NCBI GenBank assembly: GCA_002840905.1
Contig: PHDD01000020.1
Span: 1 to 63,943, forward strand
Direction: 5' to 3'
DNA from: Bacteroidetes bacterium HGW-Bacteroidetes-4
GTDB lineage: Bacteria > Bacteroidota > Bacteroidia > Bacteroidales > SZUA-534
Length of the DNA stretch: 63,943 nt
Position numbers and translations under genes: made by a program. Positions 1 through 8,813 of this stretch are shown here, in pieces. How positions within the stretch are numbered: the stretch's first letter is position 1; each line of letters starts with the position of its first letter. The notes beneath the pieces were generated by a model that did not search any database, was not told the DNA's origin, and saw only the letters and a list, made by a program, of their open reading frames with translations.

Positions 1-145
1 ATAAATTTGATTAGATTCACATCAAAAGTTTTTCTGTAATATAATCAATTTGTTTATCTTTCCCGATAGTCATATAAAAAATTAAAATTGTCCATTCCCC
101 GATTAAGATTGTAAACACCCAACTAAGGTTGCCTTTGTCTCTAAT

Positions 146-175
146 TTTGATAAGCCGTTATATTCGCTATTTTTG
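146..175 (+). promoter_or_regulatory. Bacteroidota-type promoter of the threonine aldolase gene
   Basis: A TTTG box at 146-149 lies 18 bases before a perfect TAnnTTTG box (TATTTTTG, 168-175). This matches the -33/-7 pattern of the Bacteroidota primary sigma factor. Transcription should begin near 182, about 30 bases before the ATG at 212. Bases 1-145 show no gene. Confidence 0.7.
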
Positions 176-211
176 TACTGATTTTTTAATTAAACGGTTA
201 AAACAACCCCT

Positions 212-1249
212 ATGAAACGAACCAGAGGTTTTGCCAGCGACAACAACGCCGGAGTGCACCAAGCCATATTTAATGCCATGCAGGACGCCAACCAAAATCA
301 TGCAATTGCATACGGCGATGATGATTTTACGCGAAATGCCATTGAAGCATTTCATCATTTATTCGGAAATGACACCAACGTTCATTTTGTTTTAACAGGA
401 ACCGGAGCAAATATTCTTGGGCTTAACACTATGGGACAATCCATACATTCGGTAATCTGCCCCGAAACGGCTCATATTAACGTTGATGAATGCGGAGCGC
501 CTGAGAAATTTACCGGAATGAAAGTGCTGACTGTTGCAACACCCGATGGCAAACTTACTGTTGAAAACATTCAGAAACACATGCACGGCTTTGGTTTTGA
601 GCACCACAGCCAGCCTAAAATACTATCGATAACCCAGCCAACGGAACTTGGAACCCTTTACACGGTTGACGAAATTAAAAAACTGGCTGCTTACGCCCAC
701 CAAAACCAGATGTTTTTACATATGGACGGAGCTCGAATCTCGAATGCAGTGGCCGCTCTTAATATACCCGTAAGGGAATTTACCAAAGACGCCGGTGTTG
801 ATGTTTTATCGTTTGGCGGAACTAAAAACGGTATGATGTATGGTGAAGCGGTGCTGATTTTTAATCCCGCGTTAACAGAAAACTTTAAGTACTTCAGAAA
901 ACAGGGCATGCAACTGGCGTCGAAAATGCGTTACATCGGGGCACAGTTTACAGCCTTTTTTGCCAATAATCTTTGGCTGCAAAGTGCCCGCCACGCAAAC
1001 CAAATGGCACAATTGCTTTACACCAATATTAAAGACATTCCAGGGGTTGAAGTAACCCAAAAGGTTGAAGTAAACGGTGTTTTTGCCAAAATTCCTGCGG
1101 CCATTATTCCCAAACTTCAGGAAGAATACTTTTTTTATGTTTGGGACGAACACACGCACGAAGTTCGCTGGATGTGCTCTTTCGATACCACTAAAGAAGA
1201 TATTCTGGATTTTGCCCAACTTTTAAAAACACTGGTGGCAAAGCAATAA
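212..1249 (+). CDS. Low-specificity threonine aldolase family, PLP-dependent
   Basis: A 345-residue fold-type I PLP enzyme of the beta-eliminating lyase/threonine aldolase family, expected to cleave L-threonine or allo-threonine to glycine and acetaldehyde in the cytoplasm. The Schiff-base lysine is K205 in FGGTKNG. D172 in HMDGAR should contact the PLP ring nitrogen, and H88 in ETAHIN is placed to stack on the cofactor. Length fits the family. The ATG follows a clear promoter at 146-175. The next gene starts 2 bases after the stop, so the two are probably co-transcribed. A beta-eliminating lyase acting on another amino acid is the main alternative; stereospecificity cannot be read. Confidence 0.9.
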   Translation: MKRTRGFASDNNAGVHQAIFNAMQDANQNHAIAYGDDDFTRNAIEAFHHLFGNDTNVHFVLTGTGANILGLNTMGQSIHSVICPETAHINVDECGAPEKFTGMKVLTVATPDGKLTVENIQKHMHGFGFEHHSQPKILSITQPTELGTLYTVDEIKKLAAYAHQNQMFLHMDGARISNAVAALNIPVREFTKDAGVDVLSFGGTKNGMMYGEAVLIFNPALTENFKYFRKQGMQLASKMRYIGAQFTAFFANNLWLQSARHANQMAQLLYTNIKDIPGVEVTQKVEVNGVFAKIPAAIIPKLQEEYFFYVWDEHTHEVRWMCSFDTTKEDILDFAQLLKTLVAKQ

Positions 1250-1251
1250 AC

Positions 1252-2205
1252 ATGGAAAACAATTTTCCCTGGGGGCATTCCCGACCATACAATGATTATC
1301 CAACTTATATCAAGCAGAAATTTGGCGGTCGCGTTCAAAAAATTTCAATAAATGTTGGCTTTAGCTGCCCCAACCGTGACGGTACCAAAGGAACCGGCGG
1401 ATGCATTTATTGCGATAATACCACATTTAAACCGGGTTATTGTGGGCCTGAAAAAACCGTTGCGGCTCAGGTTCAGCGGGGCGTTGAGTTTTTTGAAGAT
1501 AAATATCCCGACATGCGGTTTATGGCCTATTTTCAATCATACACCAACACTTATGCACCCGTCGACGATTTACGGAAACTTTACCTCGAGGCGCTGGAAC
1601 ATCCCAAAGTAAGCGGATTAATTATTGGCACCCGTCCCGATTGCATTTCAACTGAAATTATTCAAATGCTGGCTGAACTTAATCGTTTAGTGCCCGTTAC
1701 CGTAGAATTTGGTTTGGAAAGTACCCGAAACGACACCTTGCTACGAATAAACCGCTGTCATACCTGGGAGGAATCGCTGGCAGCCATTGAACTTTGCAGG
1801 CAACAGGGTATTGAAACCGGAGGACATTTAATTCTGGGTTTACCCGGCGAAACAGAGGAGATAATGCTTGAACATGCCCGGATAATTTCAAAACTGCCTA
1901 TAAAAACCTTAAAACTACACCAGCTCCAGATAATTAAAAATACACCCCTGGCCAGGCAATATCAAGCCAACCCTGACCTGGTTTCACTGTTTACTTTTGA
2001 AACGTACCTCGATTTGCTTATCCGCTTTTTAGAAGTGCTAAATCCGAAAATAATTCTGGAACGATTTGTTAGTTCGTCGCCTGTAGAAAAGCTGATTGCA
2101 CCCAAATGGAATAAAATTAAAAATTTTGAAGTGGTTGCACAGGTAGAAAAAGAAATGAAAAAACGGGCAACCTGGCAAGGTCGCCTTTACCAACAAAACT
2201 CATAA
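1252..2205 (+). CDS. TIGR01212/YhcC-family radical SAM protein
   Basis: A 317-residue radical SAM protein. The N-terminus carries the spaced cluster ligands C39, C51 and C54 (CX11CX2C) that mark the YhcC/TIGR01212 group rather than the usual CX3CX2C. A TIM-barrel core follows, with GGHLILGLPGET near residues 190-200. The family binds a 4Fe-4S cluster and S-adenosylmethionine; its substrate is not established to my knowledge, and a role in RNA or protein modification is only suggested by related Elp3-like enzymes. It starts 2 bases after the threonine aldolase stop, probably in the same transcript, though this pairing does not suggest a shared pathway. Confidence 0.88.
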   Translation: MENNFPWGHSRPYNDYPTYIKQKFGGRVQKISINVGFSCPNRDGTKGTGGCIYCDNTTFKPGYCGPEKTVAAQVQRGVEFFEDKYPDMRFMAYFQSYTNTYAPVDDLRKLYLEALEHPKVSGLIIGTRPDCISTEIIQMLAELNRLVPVTVEFGLESTRNDTLLRINRCHTWEESLAAIELCRQQGIETGGHLILGLPGETEEIMLEHARIISKLPIKTLKLHQLQIIKNTPLARQYQANPDLVSLFTFETYLDLLIRFLEVLNPKIILERFVSSSPVEKLIAPKWNKIKNFEVVAQVEKEMKKRATWQGRLYQQNS

Positions 2206-2229
2206 ATTAAGGATTTGAATCTGGTATTT

Positions 2230-2925
2230 TTATTTAAATAAGCCTTTAGTTTTTGCCATATACATAATTAACTCTACTGTTTGGGGTACAGAAAAATGTT
2301 TGCGGTTCAGGCTTGCGTCGAATAAGTAATCGAGATTACCCGGGCGCTTTTCCAAAAAAGTGTAAAACAGTTTAAACCGGTTTTCATCGGTTTCAATAGC
2401 CCATTCTTCAGCAACTTCTAAAGTAACCTTTTTGTTTTTTAGAATACTGTCGATGCGCCAGTCAAAAGGAGCAGTTAAACGAATATTCAGGGTGTTGGGC
2501 TTGTCTTGTAAGATAGCTGCAGCAGCACGTCCCACCAAAACCAGATGCCCATCATGGCAAAGTGACAGCAACACTTCTTTTAAAGTTTTTTTTATCTTAA
2601 CATCGTTTACATGGCTTTTGCTAAAGGCGGCAAACACGTCCACAAATTTGTTGTTTTCATGTCCTTTCAGAAAATGCTCAATTTTAGCCGGCGAAAGATT
2701 TAATTCCCTTGCTGATTCTGTCAACAATTCCTTATCGACACAGTGCCACTTTTTGTGCGTCTGGTTTTTATTGAGTTCACGTACCAGTAAATCGCCAATT
2801 TTGCGAGCTTCGCAACCAGCCTGTCGCGAAAGGGTAATTACCGGGCCAAATGATGGGTTTGTATTCAGGCTGCTGGAAGTATCTTTATACCTGTTTTCGA
2901 AGTATTTAAAGAGTATGTTTTCCAT
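2230..2925 (-). CDS. Cytidylate kinase-like family protein
   Basis: A 231-residue protein of the cytidylate kinase-like family (PF13189 type). Near residues 29-48 it has SRQAGCEARKIGDLL, a degenerate P-loop opening, and later VGRAAAAIL and a basic LTAPFDWRIDSI stretch that could act as a lid. These match the small nucleotide-kinase fold, but it is not the housekeeping Cmk, which has a canonical GPxGxGKS loop. The substrate is unknown. It converges with the radical SAM gene across only 24 bases, with no evident terminator. The ATG (complement of 2923-2925) is the first good start. Upstream there is no strong promoter match. Confidence 0.8.
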   Translation of the reverse strand: MENILFKYFENRYKDTSSSLNTNPSFGPVITLSRQAGCEARKIGDLLVRELNKNQTHKKWHCVDKELLTESARELNLSPAKIEHFLKGHENNKFVDVFAAFSKSHVNDVKIKKTLKEVLLSLCHDGHLVLVGRAAAAILQDKPNTLNIRLTAPFDWRIDSILKNKKVTLEVAEEWAIETDENRFKLFYTFLEKRPGNLDYLFDASLNRKHFSVPQTVELIMYMAKTKGLFK

Positions 2926-3048
2926 AATAACCTCCGCTTTTTGACTTAAAAAAACAGTAGGAATTTACTAATTTTTTGCTTAATAATCAAGCCTTTGCAG
3001 CTTTATTTTTAAGGTAGTCGGGTACACAAGGCTTTCACCCAATTGGTA

Positions 3049-3078
3049 GTTGATCGAAAAAAGAATAAACTATCTTTG
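3049..3078 (+). promoter_or_regulatory. Promoter of mnmA, fixing its start codon
   Basis: GTTG at 3049-3052, an 18-base spacer and a perfect -7 box TATCTTTG at 3071-3078. Transcription should start near 3085, so the in-frame TTG at 3043 lies upstream of the message and the ATG at 3106 must be the start. Confidence 0.7.
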
Positions 3079-3105
3079 TCGTTTGAAATTAGGGGTTCAA
3101 TTGAA

Positions 3106-4170
3106 ATGAATAATAAAGTACTTTTGGGAATGAGTGGTGGCATCGACAGCTCCGTAGCTGCCATTTTATTACAGGAACAGGGTTATGAAGTCGTTGGTAT
3201 TACGCTACGCTTGTGGTCCGAAACGGATGGTTTCGACAATCAAAACCTGCCCGCTTATGCCGAAGAAGCAGGAGCACTGGCTCAAAAACTAAGCATTCAG
3301 CACAAGTTGATTGATGCCCGCAAACCTTTTTACGAAGAAGTTATCAGCTATTTTAAAAACGAATACCAGGCCGGACGAACTCCAAATCCCTGTGCCAAAT
3401 GCAATGTGGTACTTAAATGGAAATTATTGAATCAGGCTGCTGAATCGGAGGGCTGTGACTACATTGCCACCGGCCATTATGTAAATAAAGAAAGTCACAA
3501 TAAGTTGCACTACTTAAGTAAAGGTGTTGATCCCGATAAGGAACAATCGTTCTTTTTGTGGGGACTAAATCAGACGATGCTTCAGAAAGCATTGTTCCCA
3601 TTGGGGAAATTAAGCAAACAAGAGGTGCGAAACCTTGCCAAAGAAAGGGGATTTACCCGATTGGAAGCCAAAAAAGAAAGCATTGGAGCCTGCTTTATCA
3701 AAAGCAATAATTATCATGGTTTATTAAAACATTTGCTTACAGATGAAGGAATTGAATTGGCTCCTGGAGCGTTTATCGATGTTGACGGAAACCAGCTGGG
3801 ACAACACCAGGGTTATCCGTTTTATACCGTGGGCCAGCGGCGGGGTTTGGGACTTTCGCCCAACGAGCCCTGGTATGTCACCAAAATAGTTCCCGATACC
3901 AATCAGGTAATTTTGGGTAAACACGACGATTTGTATCAAACACAAATGCTTGTAAGAGATTATCATCTGGTTAACCCTGAAGACTTTAAGCAGGAAGTAA
4001 TTACGCGCATCCGCTACCGGAAACAAGCAGCACCCAGCCGAATCGAAATTCTCGATAAACAGTTCCTAAAAGTACATTTCACCACCAGAGAATGGAGCAT
4101 TGCTCCGGGACAAACAGCCGCCTTTTATCAGGGAGACAGGCTACTAGGTGGAGGTTTTATTGTTAGCTAA
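3106..4170 (+). CDS. mnmA: tRNA 2-thiouridine(34) synthase MnmA
   Basis: A 354-residue tRNA-specific 2-thiouridylase that adenylates and thiolates U34 of Lys, Glu and Gln tRNAs. The ATP PP-loop is GMSGGIDSS at residues 8-16. The catalytic pair is C96 (NPCAKCN) and C196 (GACFIKS), at the spacing of the E. coli enzyme (C102/C199). The tail carries the family's TVGQRRGLG segment and a beta-barrel. The longer in-frame reading from a TTG at 3043 is rejected because the promoter -7 box lies at 3071-3078. It stands alone as a transcription unit. Sulfur relay partners are not in the window. Confidence 0.96.
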   Translation: MNNKVLLGMSGGIDSSVAAILLQEQGYEVVGITLRLWSETDGFDNQNLPAYAEEAGALAQKLSIQHKLIDARKPFYEEVISYFKNEYQAGRTPNPCAKCNVVLKWKLLNQAAESEGCDYIATGHYVNKESHNKLHYLSKGVDPDKEQSFFLWGLNQTMLQKALFPLGKLSKQEVRNLAKERGFTRLEAKKESIGACFIKSNNYHGLLKHLLTDEGIELAPGAFIDVDGNQLGQHQGYPFYTVGQRRGLGLSPNEPWYVTKIVPDTNQVILGKHDDLYQTQMLVRDYHLVNPEDFKQEVITRIRYRKQAAPSRIEILDKQFLKVHFTTREWSIAPGQTAAFYQGDRLLGGGFIVS

Positions 4171-4365
4171 AACAAGGTAACTGCTTATTGCTTTGCCAAG
4201 TGTAAAAAAAAACAAAAACATTGCGCTTTTAAAAAGTTTTTGGAATATCTGTTTTAATATTCAGGGTAATACGTATCTTCGCATTCTGCAAATAATTGGG
4301 TGTCCTTTTATTTTTCAGCAAAATAGTTAACGAAACAATAAGTATAAATTTTAAATAGTAAAAGA

Positions 4366-5337
4366 ATGAAAATCAGAATTGGCGTATTGTTCCTATTGGT
4401 AGGATTAAGTATTATTTCATGCACAAACAATGCTTCAAAATTAGCCATCAAAAACAATGTTGACTCAGTTAGTTATGTTATGGGCGTACTCGATGGAGAA
4501 CGTTTAAGTCAATCGTTTGCTCAGGCCGGTTTAGAGGGTGTTATTGATGTTGAAGTTTACATTAATGCCCTTATGGATGCAGCAAACGAAAAAGAGTTGC
4601 GCATGAATCCCGACTCAAACAAAATGGTGGTTCAAAATTTTTTCAGAGAATTCCAAACCAACCAAATGATGAGTATTCAGGACACATCAGGAATGGCTCC
4701 TGCTTTTGAGCCTGCTGCTTCATACATTGATTCAGTAAGTTATTTAATGGGTGCCGGCGACGGAAAAGGCCTGTTATCGAGCTTTACCCGTTCAGGTTTA
4801 GACACCATGGTTCGGGTCGACATTTATCTGGACGCATTGGCAGCTTCGGCTAAAAAACTCGAAGTTAAAATTGAAGGCCAGGCAAACATGCAAATGGTTA
4901 ATGACTTTTTCGAAAGTTTTAAAGAAAAAGAGTTGATGAGCAAATTTGGGGCAAACAAAACGGCCGGCGAAGAATTTTTAGCAAAAAACAAGGCACTTGA
5001 AACCGTTACAGAAACAGCCAGTGGGTTACAGTACGAGATTATAACCGAAGGCAACGGACCGCGTCCTGCTTTTAACGACAAGGTAAAAGTTCACTACACC
5101 GGAACCTTACTCGACGGTACAGTTTTTGACAGCAGCGTTGAGCGTGGCGAACCAGCTGTGTTTGGCGTTGGCCAGGTTATTAAAGGTTGGACTGAGGCTT
5201 TACAATTAATGCCTGTGGGTTCAAAATGGAAACTTTACATTCCTTATGATATAGCCTACGGTACCCGCGACATGGGCGAAATTAAACCTTATTCCATGTT
5301 AATTTTTGAGGTTGAATTACTCGAAATTGTAAAATAA
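4366..5337 (+). CDS. FKBP-type peptidyl-prolyl isomerase lipoprotein
   Basis: A 323-residue exported lipoprotein (signal peptide ending LSIISC, lipidated C19) with a C-terminal FKBP domain at about 236-322 that keeps the pocket residues of VHYTGTLLDG, FDSS and VIKGW. It should catalyse prolyl isomerisation or chaperoning in the periplasm. The region between is unusual: residues 33-100 and 122-188 are two copies of one module, each opening DSVSY(V/L)MG and running through (L/V)DIYLDAL-like helices. This is an internal duplication of the FKBP N-terminal dimerisation-type helices. A weaker promoter box (TATCTTCG, 4274-4281) lies about 85 bases upstream, and a good terminator follows. Confidence 0.93.
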   Translation: MKIRIGVLFLLVGLSIISCTNNASKLAIKNNVDSVSYVMGVLDGERLSQSFAQAGLEGVIDVEVYINALMDAANEKELRMNPDSNKMVVQNFFREFQTNQMMSIQDTSGMAPAFEPAASYIDSVSYLMGAGDGKGLLSSFTRSGLDTMVRVDIYLDALAASAKKLEVKIEGQANMQMVNDFFESFKEKELMSKFGANKTAGEEFLAKNKALETVTETASGLQYEIITEGNGPRPAFNDKVKVHYTGTLLDGTVFDSSVERGEPAVFGVGQVIKGWTEALQLMPVGSKWKLYIPYDIAYGTRDMGEIKPYSMLIFEVELLEIVK

Positions 5338-5359
5338 TTTCACCTTATATTTCTATCAG

Positions 5360-5391
5360 AAAAGCCGGTTGACTTATCAGCCGGCTTTTTT
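5360..5391 (+). terminator. Rho-independent terminator of the FKBP gene
   Basis: AAAAGCCGG (5360-5368) pairs with CCGGCTTTTT (5381-5390) around a 12-base loop, ending in a T run. It closes the FKBP transcript 23 bases after its stop. Confidence 0.85.
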
Positions 5392-5855
5392 ATTATTGAG
5401 TGAGCATTAGAGTGAGCAACGAAATACTGACTTTTACTAAACCTTAGTTTTTAACATAAACAATTCAGATCTCATCACCTATTGTGTATGCACATTGTTT
5501 TGAGCCGCTTCCTTTTGTTTTATTTTATAAACCAACGCCAGGCTAAATGTAAACAGGTAAATTTAATCATACGATAGCTGTAAATTAATTATTAAGAATA
5601 GTTTTATCGCAAATAAACTGTATCTTTGACAAAATCAATAATTTAATAATTAGCAGTAGTTTTAAAGATATTGCTGCAACAATAAGGCTTTTCAGGTTGG
5701 CCCGACTTAATTATTTCATCTTTAAAAAAACCGTGCATTGAAATAATGAAACGAATCATTGATGTAAGTGCTTAATGATTACATCGGTAGAATTTATAAA
5801 CAAAAGTAGGTTACCTCAGGGTTTTAAACCGTAAATCTTTTAAAAAAGACTTTGA
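5392..5855 (+). other. Intergenic region with the long leader of the sigma factor gene
   Basis: This 464-base stretch has no convincing gene. Its left part is AT-rich and featureless apart from a GAGTGAGCA direct repeat near 5400. A strong -7 box at 5621-5628 implies a leader of roughly 220 bases before the sigma factor ATG. Within it are a short hairpin (AATCATT 5754-5760 with AATGATT 5774-5780) and a nine-codon reading frame (5746-5775). Neither is proven functional. No known riboswitch is recognised. Confidence 0.5.
5621..5628 (+). promoter_or_regulatory. -7 box for the RpoD-like sigma factor gene
   Basis: A perfect TATCTTTG. No good -33 TTTG sits at the ideal distance, although TTTT occurs at 5602-5605. 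It is the only exact -7 match in the region, and places transcription about 220 bases before the ATG at 5856. Confidence 0.55.
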
Positions 5856-6722
5856 ATGCGGCAACTCACCATCTCGAAACAAATTACTCAGCGTACCGAT
5901 GCGTCTATTAGCCGCTATTTTCAGGAGATAAACCGATATCCCATGATTTCGGCCGAAGAAGAGGTCGAACTTTCTATAAGAATTAAACAGGGCGATAACG
6001 AAGCATTGGAAAAACTGGTACTGGCTAACCTGCGTTTTGTAATTTCAGTTGCCAAACAATACCTGAATCAGGGTTTATCATTTTCTGATTTAATTAACGA
6101 GGGCAATGTAGGTTTGGTTAAAGCAGCTCAGAAATTTGACGAAACCCGGGGCTTTAAATTTATTTCGTATGCCGTTTGGTGGATTCGTCAATCCATAATT
6201 CAGGCCATCTCGGAGCAAACACGCACCGTTCGTTTGCCATTAAACCGCTTGTCGTCGATAAATAAAATTGCCAAAGCCATGGCTCATCTTGAGCAGCAGT
6301 TCCAGCGTGAACCTACAGAAGAAGAAGTGGCCGGCTATCTCGAAGTATCACACGAAGAAGTTAAAATAGCCAACAACATTAAAAACCGGCAATTATCGTT
6401 CGACATGCCGATGAATTCCGACAGCGACAGCGACTTTAATCTGTACGATGTAGTATTGTCGGGAAATATTCCGCCACCCGACAGCATTTTAATGCAAGAA
6501 TCAACAGCTACCAACATACACCGGGCTTTGGAAAAACTATCGAAACGCGAAGCCATGATTTTGACATTATCTTTTGGATTAAATAATACACAAATTCATT
6601 CTTTACACGATATTGCCGTTAAATTCGATATGTCATCGGAACGCGTTCGCCAAATCAGAGGTAAGGGTTTAACCAAGCTCAAAAACCTGCTTCGTGGAAA
6701 CGATGCTTTTTTCGAAAAATAA
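5856..6722 (+). CDS. RpoD-like sigma-70 factor, Bacteroidota short type
   Basis: A 288-residue sigma-70 factor of the short Bacteroidota RpoD form, lacking region 1.1. Region 1.2/2.1 begins SISRYFQEINRY. Region 2.3-2.4 contains the classic RGFKFISYAVWWIRQSI, which contacts the -7 box. Region 4.2 is SERVRQIRGKGLTKLK. From memory, primary sigma factors of this phylum read ERVRQIKEKAIRRLK here and LPLNQVGSLNKI in region 3, while this protein has LPLNRLSSINKI. It may therefore be a second RpoD paralogue rather than the housekeeping one (inference). It has a long leader and is followed 39 bases later by a cold-shock gene, suggesting a stress role. Confidence 0.88.
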   Translation: MRQLTISKQITQRTDASISRYFQEINRYPMISAEEEVELSIRIKQGDNEALEKLVLANLRFVISVAKQYLNQGLSFSDLINEGNVGLVKAAQKFDETRGFKFISYAVWWIRQSIIQAISEQTRTVRLPLNRLSSINKIAKAMAHLEQQFQREPTEEEVAGYLEVSHEEVKIANNIKNRQLSFDMPMNSDSDSDFNLYDVVLSGNIPPPDSILMQESTATNIHRALEKLSKREAMILTLSFGLNNTQIHSLHDIAVKFDMSSERVRQIRGKGLTKLKNLLRGNDAFFEK

Positions 6723-6761
6723 CAGTACTTTTACAAACTTTAACCAGTATCAAATTTATTT

Positions 6762-7211
6762 ATGGGTAGATCACAAGAAACTTTTAACAAAAAAGAAGTT
6801 AGAAACAAAAAAGAGAAAAAACGGAAAGAGAAAGAAAAGAAACGTCTGGCTAAAAAAGACGAGGACAAAAAAACCGGTTTAGACGATATGATTGCTTATG
6901 TTGATGAAAATGGATTGTTAACATCAACACCTCCCGATCCCTCTAAAAAAACGGAAATTAAAGCCGAAGATATTAAGATAAACACAACCCGCTCCGACGA
7001 TGTTGAAATGGATCCCATCCGTAAAGGAGTGGTAACCTTTTTTAACGAATCAAAAGGATTTGGTTTTATCCGCGATTCTGAAACCAAAGAAGATGTGTTT
7101 GTACACGTAAACAACGTGCTCGAAGCTATTAAGGAAAACAACCTGGTTAGCTTTGAAGTTGAAATGGGACCAAAAGGACCAACCGCAGTACAGGTAAAAC
7201 TCATTAAATAA
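6762..7211 (+). CDS. Cold-shock domain protein with a basic N-terminal tail
   Basis: A 149-residue protein. Residues 1-45 are extremely lysine/arginine-rich (many KKxK runs) and probably disordered. A short acidic linker follows, then a cold-shock domain at about 86-149 with RNP1 KGFGFI and RNP2 VFVHV, expected to bind single-stranded RNA or DNA. Bacteroidota commonly have such tailed cold-shock proteins. It lies 39 bases after the sigma factor stop, probably in the same transcript, and a long hairpin follows. The tail may anchor it to ribosomes or nucleic acid (inference). Confidence 0.9.
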   Translation: MGRSQETFNKKEVRNKKEKKRKEKEKKRLAKKDEDKKTGLDDMIAYVDENGLLTSTPPDPSKKTEIKAEDIKINTTRSDDVEMDPIRKGVVTFFNESKGFGFIRDSETKEDVFVHVNNVLEAIKENNLVSFEVEMGPKGPTAVQVKLIK

Positions 7212-7272
7212 TTTAACTGGCCTTAATAATTTCTGGTGTTTAATTCACAGCATTTGTAGCCAGTCTGAATAA

Positions 7273-7324
7273 AAAAATGGAAAGAAGAAAGTACGCCTAA
7301 GGGTACATTCATTTTTCCATTTTT
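7273..7324. terminator. Bidirectional terminator between convergent genes
   Basis: AAAAATGGAAA (7273-7283) pairs with TTTCCATTTTT (7314-7324), an 11-base stem with an inner GTAC/GTAC pairing. A and T runs on either side let it serve both the cold-shock gene and the convergent desaturase. Confidence 0.65.
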
Positions 7325-7410
7325 ACCATTCCTTATTCCCAAAAATCACTCAAAATAAAAGCAGCTACAGGCTCCAAAATCCTGCCAGCCGGTTTTTGCT
7401 TTTATAGCAC

Positions 7411-8499
7411 TTATGCGCGTCCCAGTTGTTTTAACATACGGGCATGTTCCCACACTGCCTTTAAAAATCCGGGTTGCACATAATAGGGCAGTTCGAATTT
7501 TTCTGCTTTTTCTCTTACAATAGCTGCAATTTTGTGATAATGCACATGGCTTATCCCTGGAAACAAATGATGCTCAACCTGATAATTTAACCCGCCAATA
7601 AACCACGAAAGTGCACGGTTACGCGGCGCAAAATCGGACGTATTGTATAACTGATGAATGGCAAAACTGTTTTCGATGGTGCCACTCTCGTTAGGTACCG
7701 GAAATTCTGAAGTGGGCACTACATGAGCCGTTTGAAAAACCGTTCCCAATATAAATCCACTGATAAAGTGCATGGTTAAAAAGAACAGTACCACCCAATA
7801 CCAGGCCAATGACAAGGTTAGCAAAGGAATAACCAGAAAAATAACATAATATAAAACCTTACCAAGAATCATGTAGGTGAATAATTTGGTATAGCTCTGT
7901 TTGTGACTTAAAGGCAAACCTTCTTTTTTATAGCGTAACAGCTGCTTAAAATCTTTGGTTGTAATCCATAAAATAGTCATCAAACCATACAAAAACCAGG
8001 CATAGTAATGCTGATAGCGATGAATCTTTTTCAAGGGTTTGTGTGGCGAAAAACGAAGGATAGCAGCCGGTTCAATATCTTCATCCTTTCCGTCGATGTT
8101 GGTAAATCCATGATGGTTGGTATTGTGCTGGCGCTGCCAGTTGGGTGGAAAACCACCCAGCAAATACAAACTCTTTCCCATCCATTTGTTTACTTTCTGG
8201 TTTTTTGAGTAGGTTCGGTGATTGGCATCGTGCATAACACCCATACCTACACCGGCCTTGCCTAATCCCATCAATATCCAACAGGCGTAAACCCCCATCC
8301 ACGATTCTATTATGCCTCCCACCATCAAAAGGTAGGGAACAAAATAAAGCGAAAACATAAATACGGTTTTAATAATAATTTTTCCGTTCCCGAATTTCGA
8401 CAGATTGTGTGTTTTGAAGTATTGAGCCACTTCATCTTTCAGCTCTTTTATAAATTCTGTTTTATAATTGGGCAAATAACTGATTTTTTGTTGTTCCAT
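7411..8499 (-). CDS. Membrane fatty acid desaturase (linoleoyl-CoA desaturase type)
   Basis: A 362-residue integral membrane di-iron desaturase. The three histidine boxes are present: H90-D-A-N-H94, HNTNHH at 125-130, and QVEHH near 312. The last form (QxxHH) is typical of front-end, acyl-CoA or lipid-linked desaturases. Hydrophobic segments lie at about 47-64, 68-88 and 180-250. It should insert a double bond into a membrane acyl chain using O2, raising fluidity. An O2-dependent desaturase beside cold-shock and sigma genes fits cold adaptation (inference). The strict position specificity cannot be read. Confidence 0.9.
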   Translation of the reverse strand: MEQQKISYLPNYKTEFIKELKDEVAQYFKTHNLSKFGNGKIIIKTVFMFSLYFVPYLLMVGGIIESWMGVYACWILMGLGKAGVGMGVMHDANHRTYSKNQKVNKWMGKSLYLLGGFPPNWQRQHNTNHHGFTNIDGKDEDIEPAAILRFSPHKPLKKIHRYQHYYAWFLYGLMTILWITTKDFKQLLRYKKEGLPLSHKQSYTKLFTYMILGKVLYYVIFLVIPLLTLSLAWYWVVLFFLTMHFISGFILGTVFQTAHVVPTSEFPVPNESGTIENSFAIHQLYNTSDFAPRNRALSWFIGGLNYQVEHHLFPGISHVHYHKIAAIVREKAEKFELPYYVQPGFLKAVWEHARMLKQLGRA

Positions 8500-8813
8500 A
8501 AGTGTTTAATCGTTAAGTATTATCCTAGTTTATTTCATCCCACGTTAAATCACGTGAAGGTAACTGTTGCTAACCAGCATTATTGCTGAAGGATGTAATG
8601 GGCTATTCCTTAGTACTACAGATTCCTGAAGTTTGGTCAAGCATCCCGGGTGCATTAATCGCCAATTCTTACAATGGTCACGTTTAAAACAGGCGAAGCC
8701 GTATTAATGTTTTCAAATAATTACTTTGCCCAAAACCTCTCGCTTATTTTAACCGACAATTACAAATAGAATAATACCTTTGGCGAAAAGTATTTATACA
8801 TATTCCACATAAA
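8500..8813. other. Divergent intergenic region, desaturase and PhnA genes
   Basis: These 314 bases contain no gene. On the desaturase side there is a perfect inverted repeat CAGCA-TTAT-TGCTG (8575-8588) and a CACGTG palindrome near 8551, both possible regulator sites but unproven. On the PhnA side is the -7 box listed separately. No exact desaturase promoter was found. Confidence 0.4.
8775..8782 (+). promoter_or_regulatory. -7 box for the PhnA gene
   Basis: A perfect TAnnTTTG match (TACCTTTG), 31 bases before the ATG at 8814, the usual distance in this window. The -33 box is poor. Confidence 0.6.

Noticed and set aside
5746-5775. Nine-codon frame in the sigma factor leader as a leader peptide
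   Set aside because: Short frames are common in AT-rich leaders; no runs of regulatory codons or terminator/antiterminator pair were seen.
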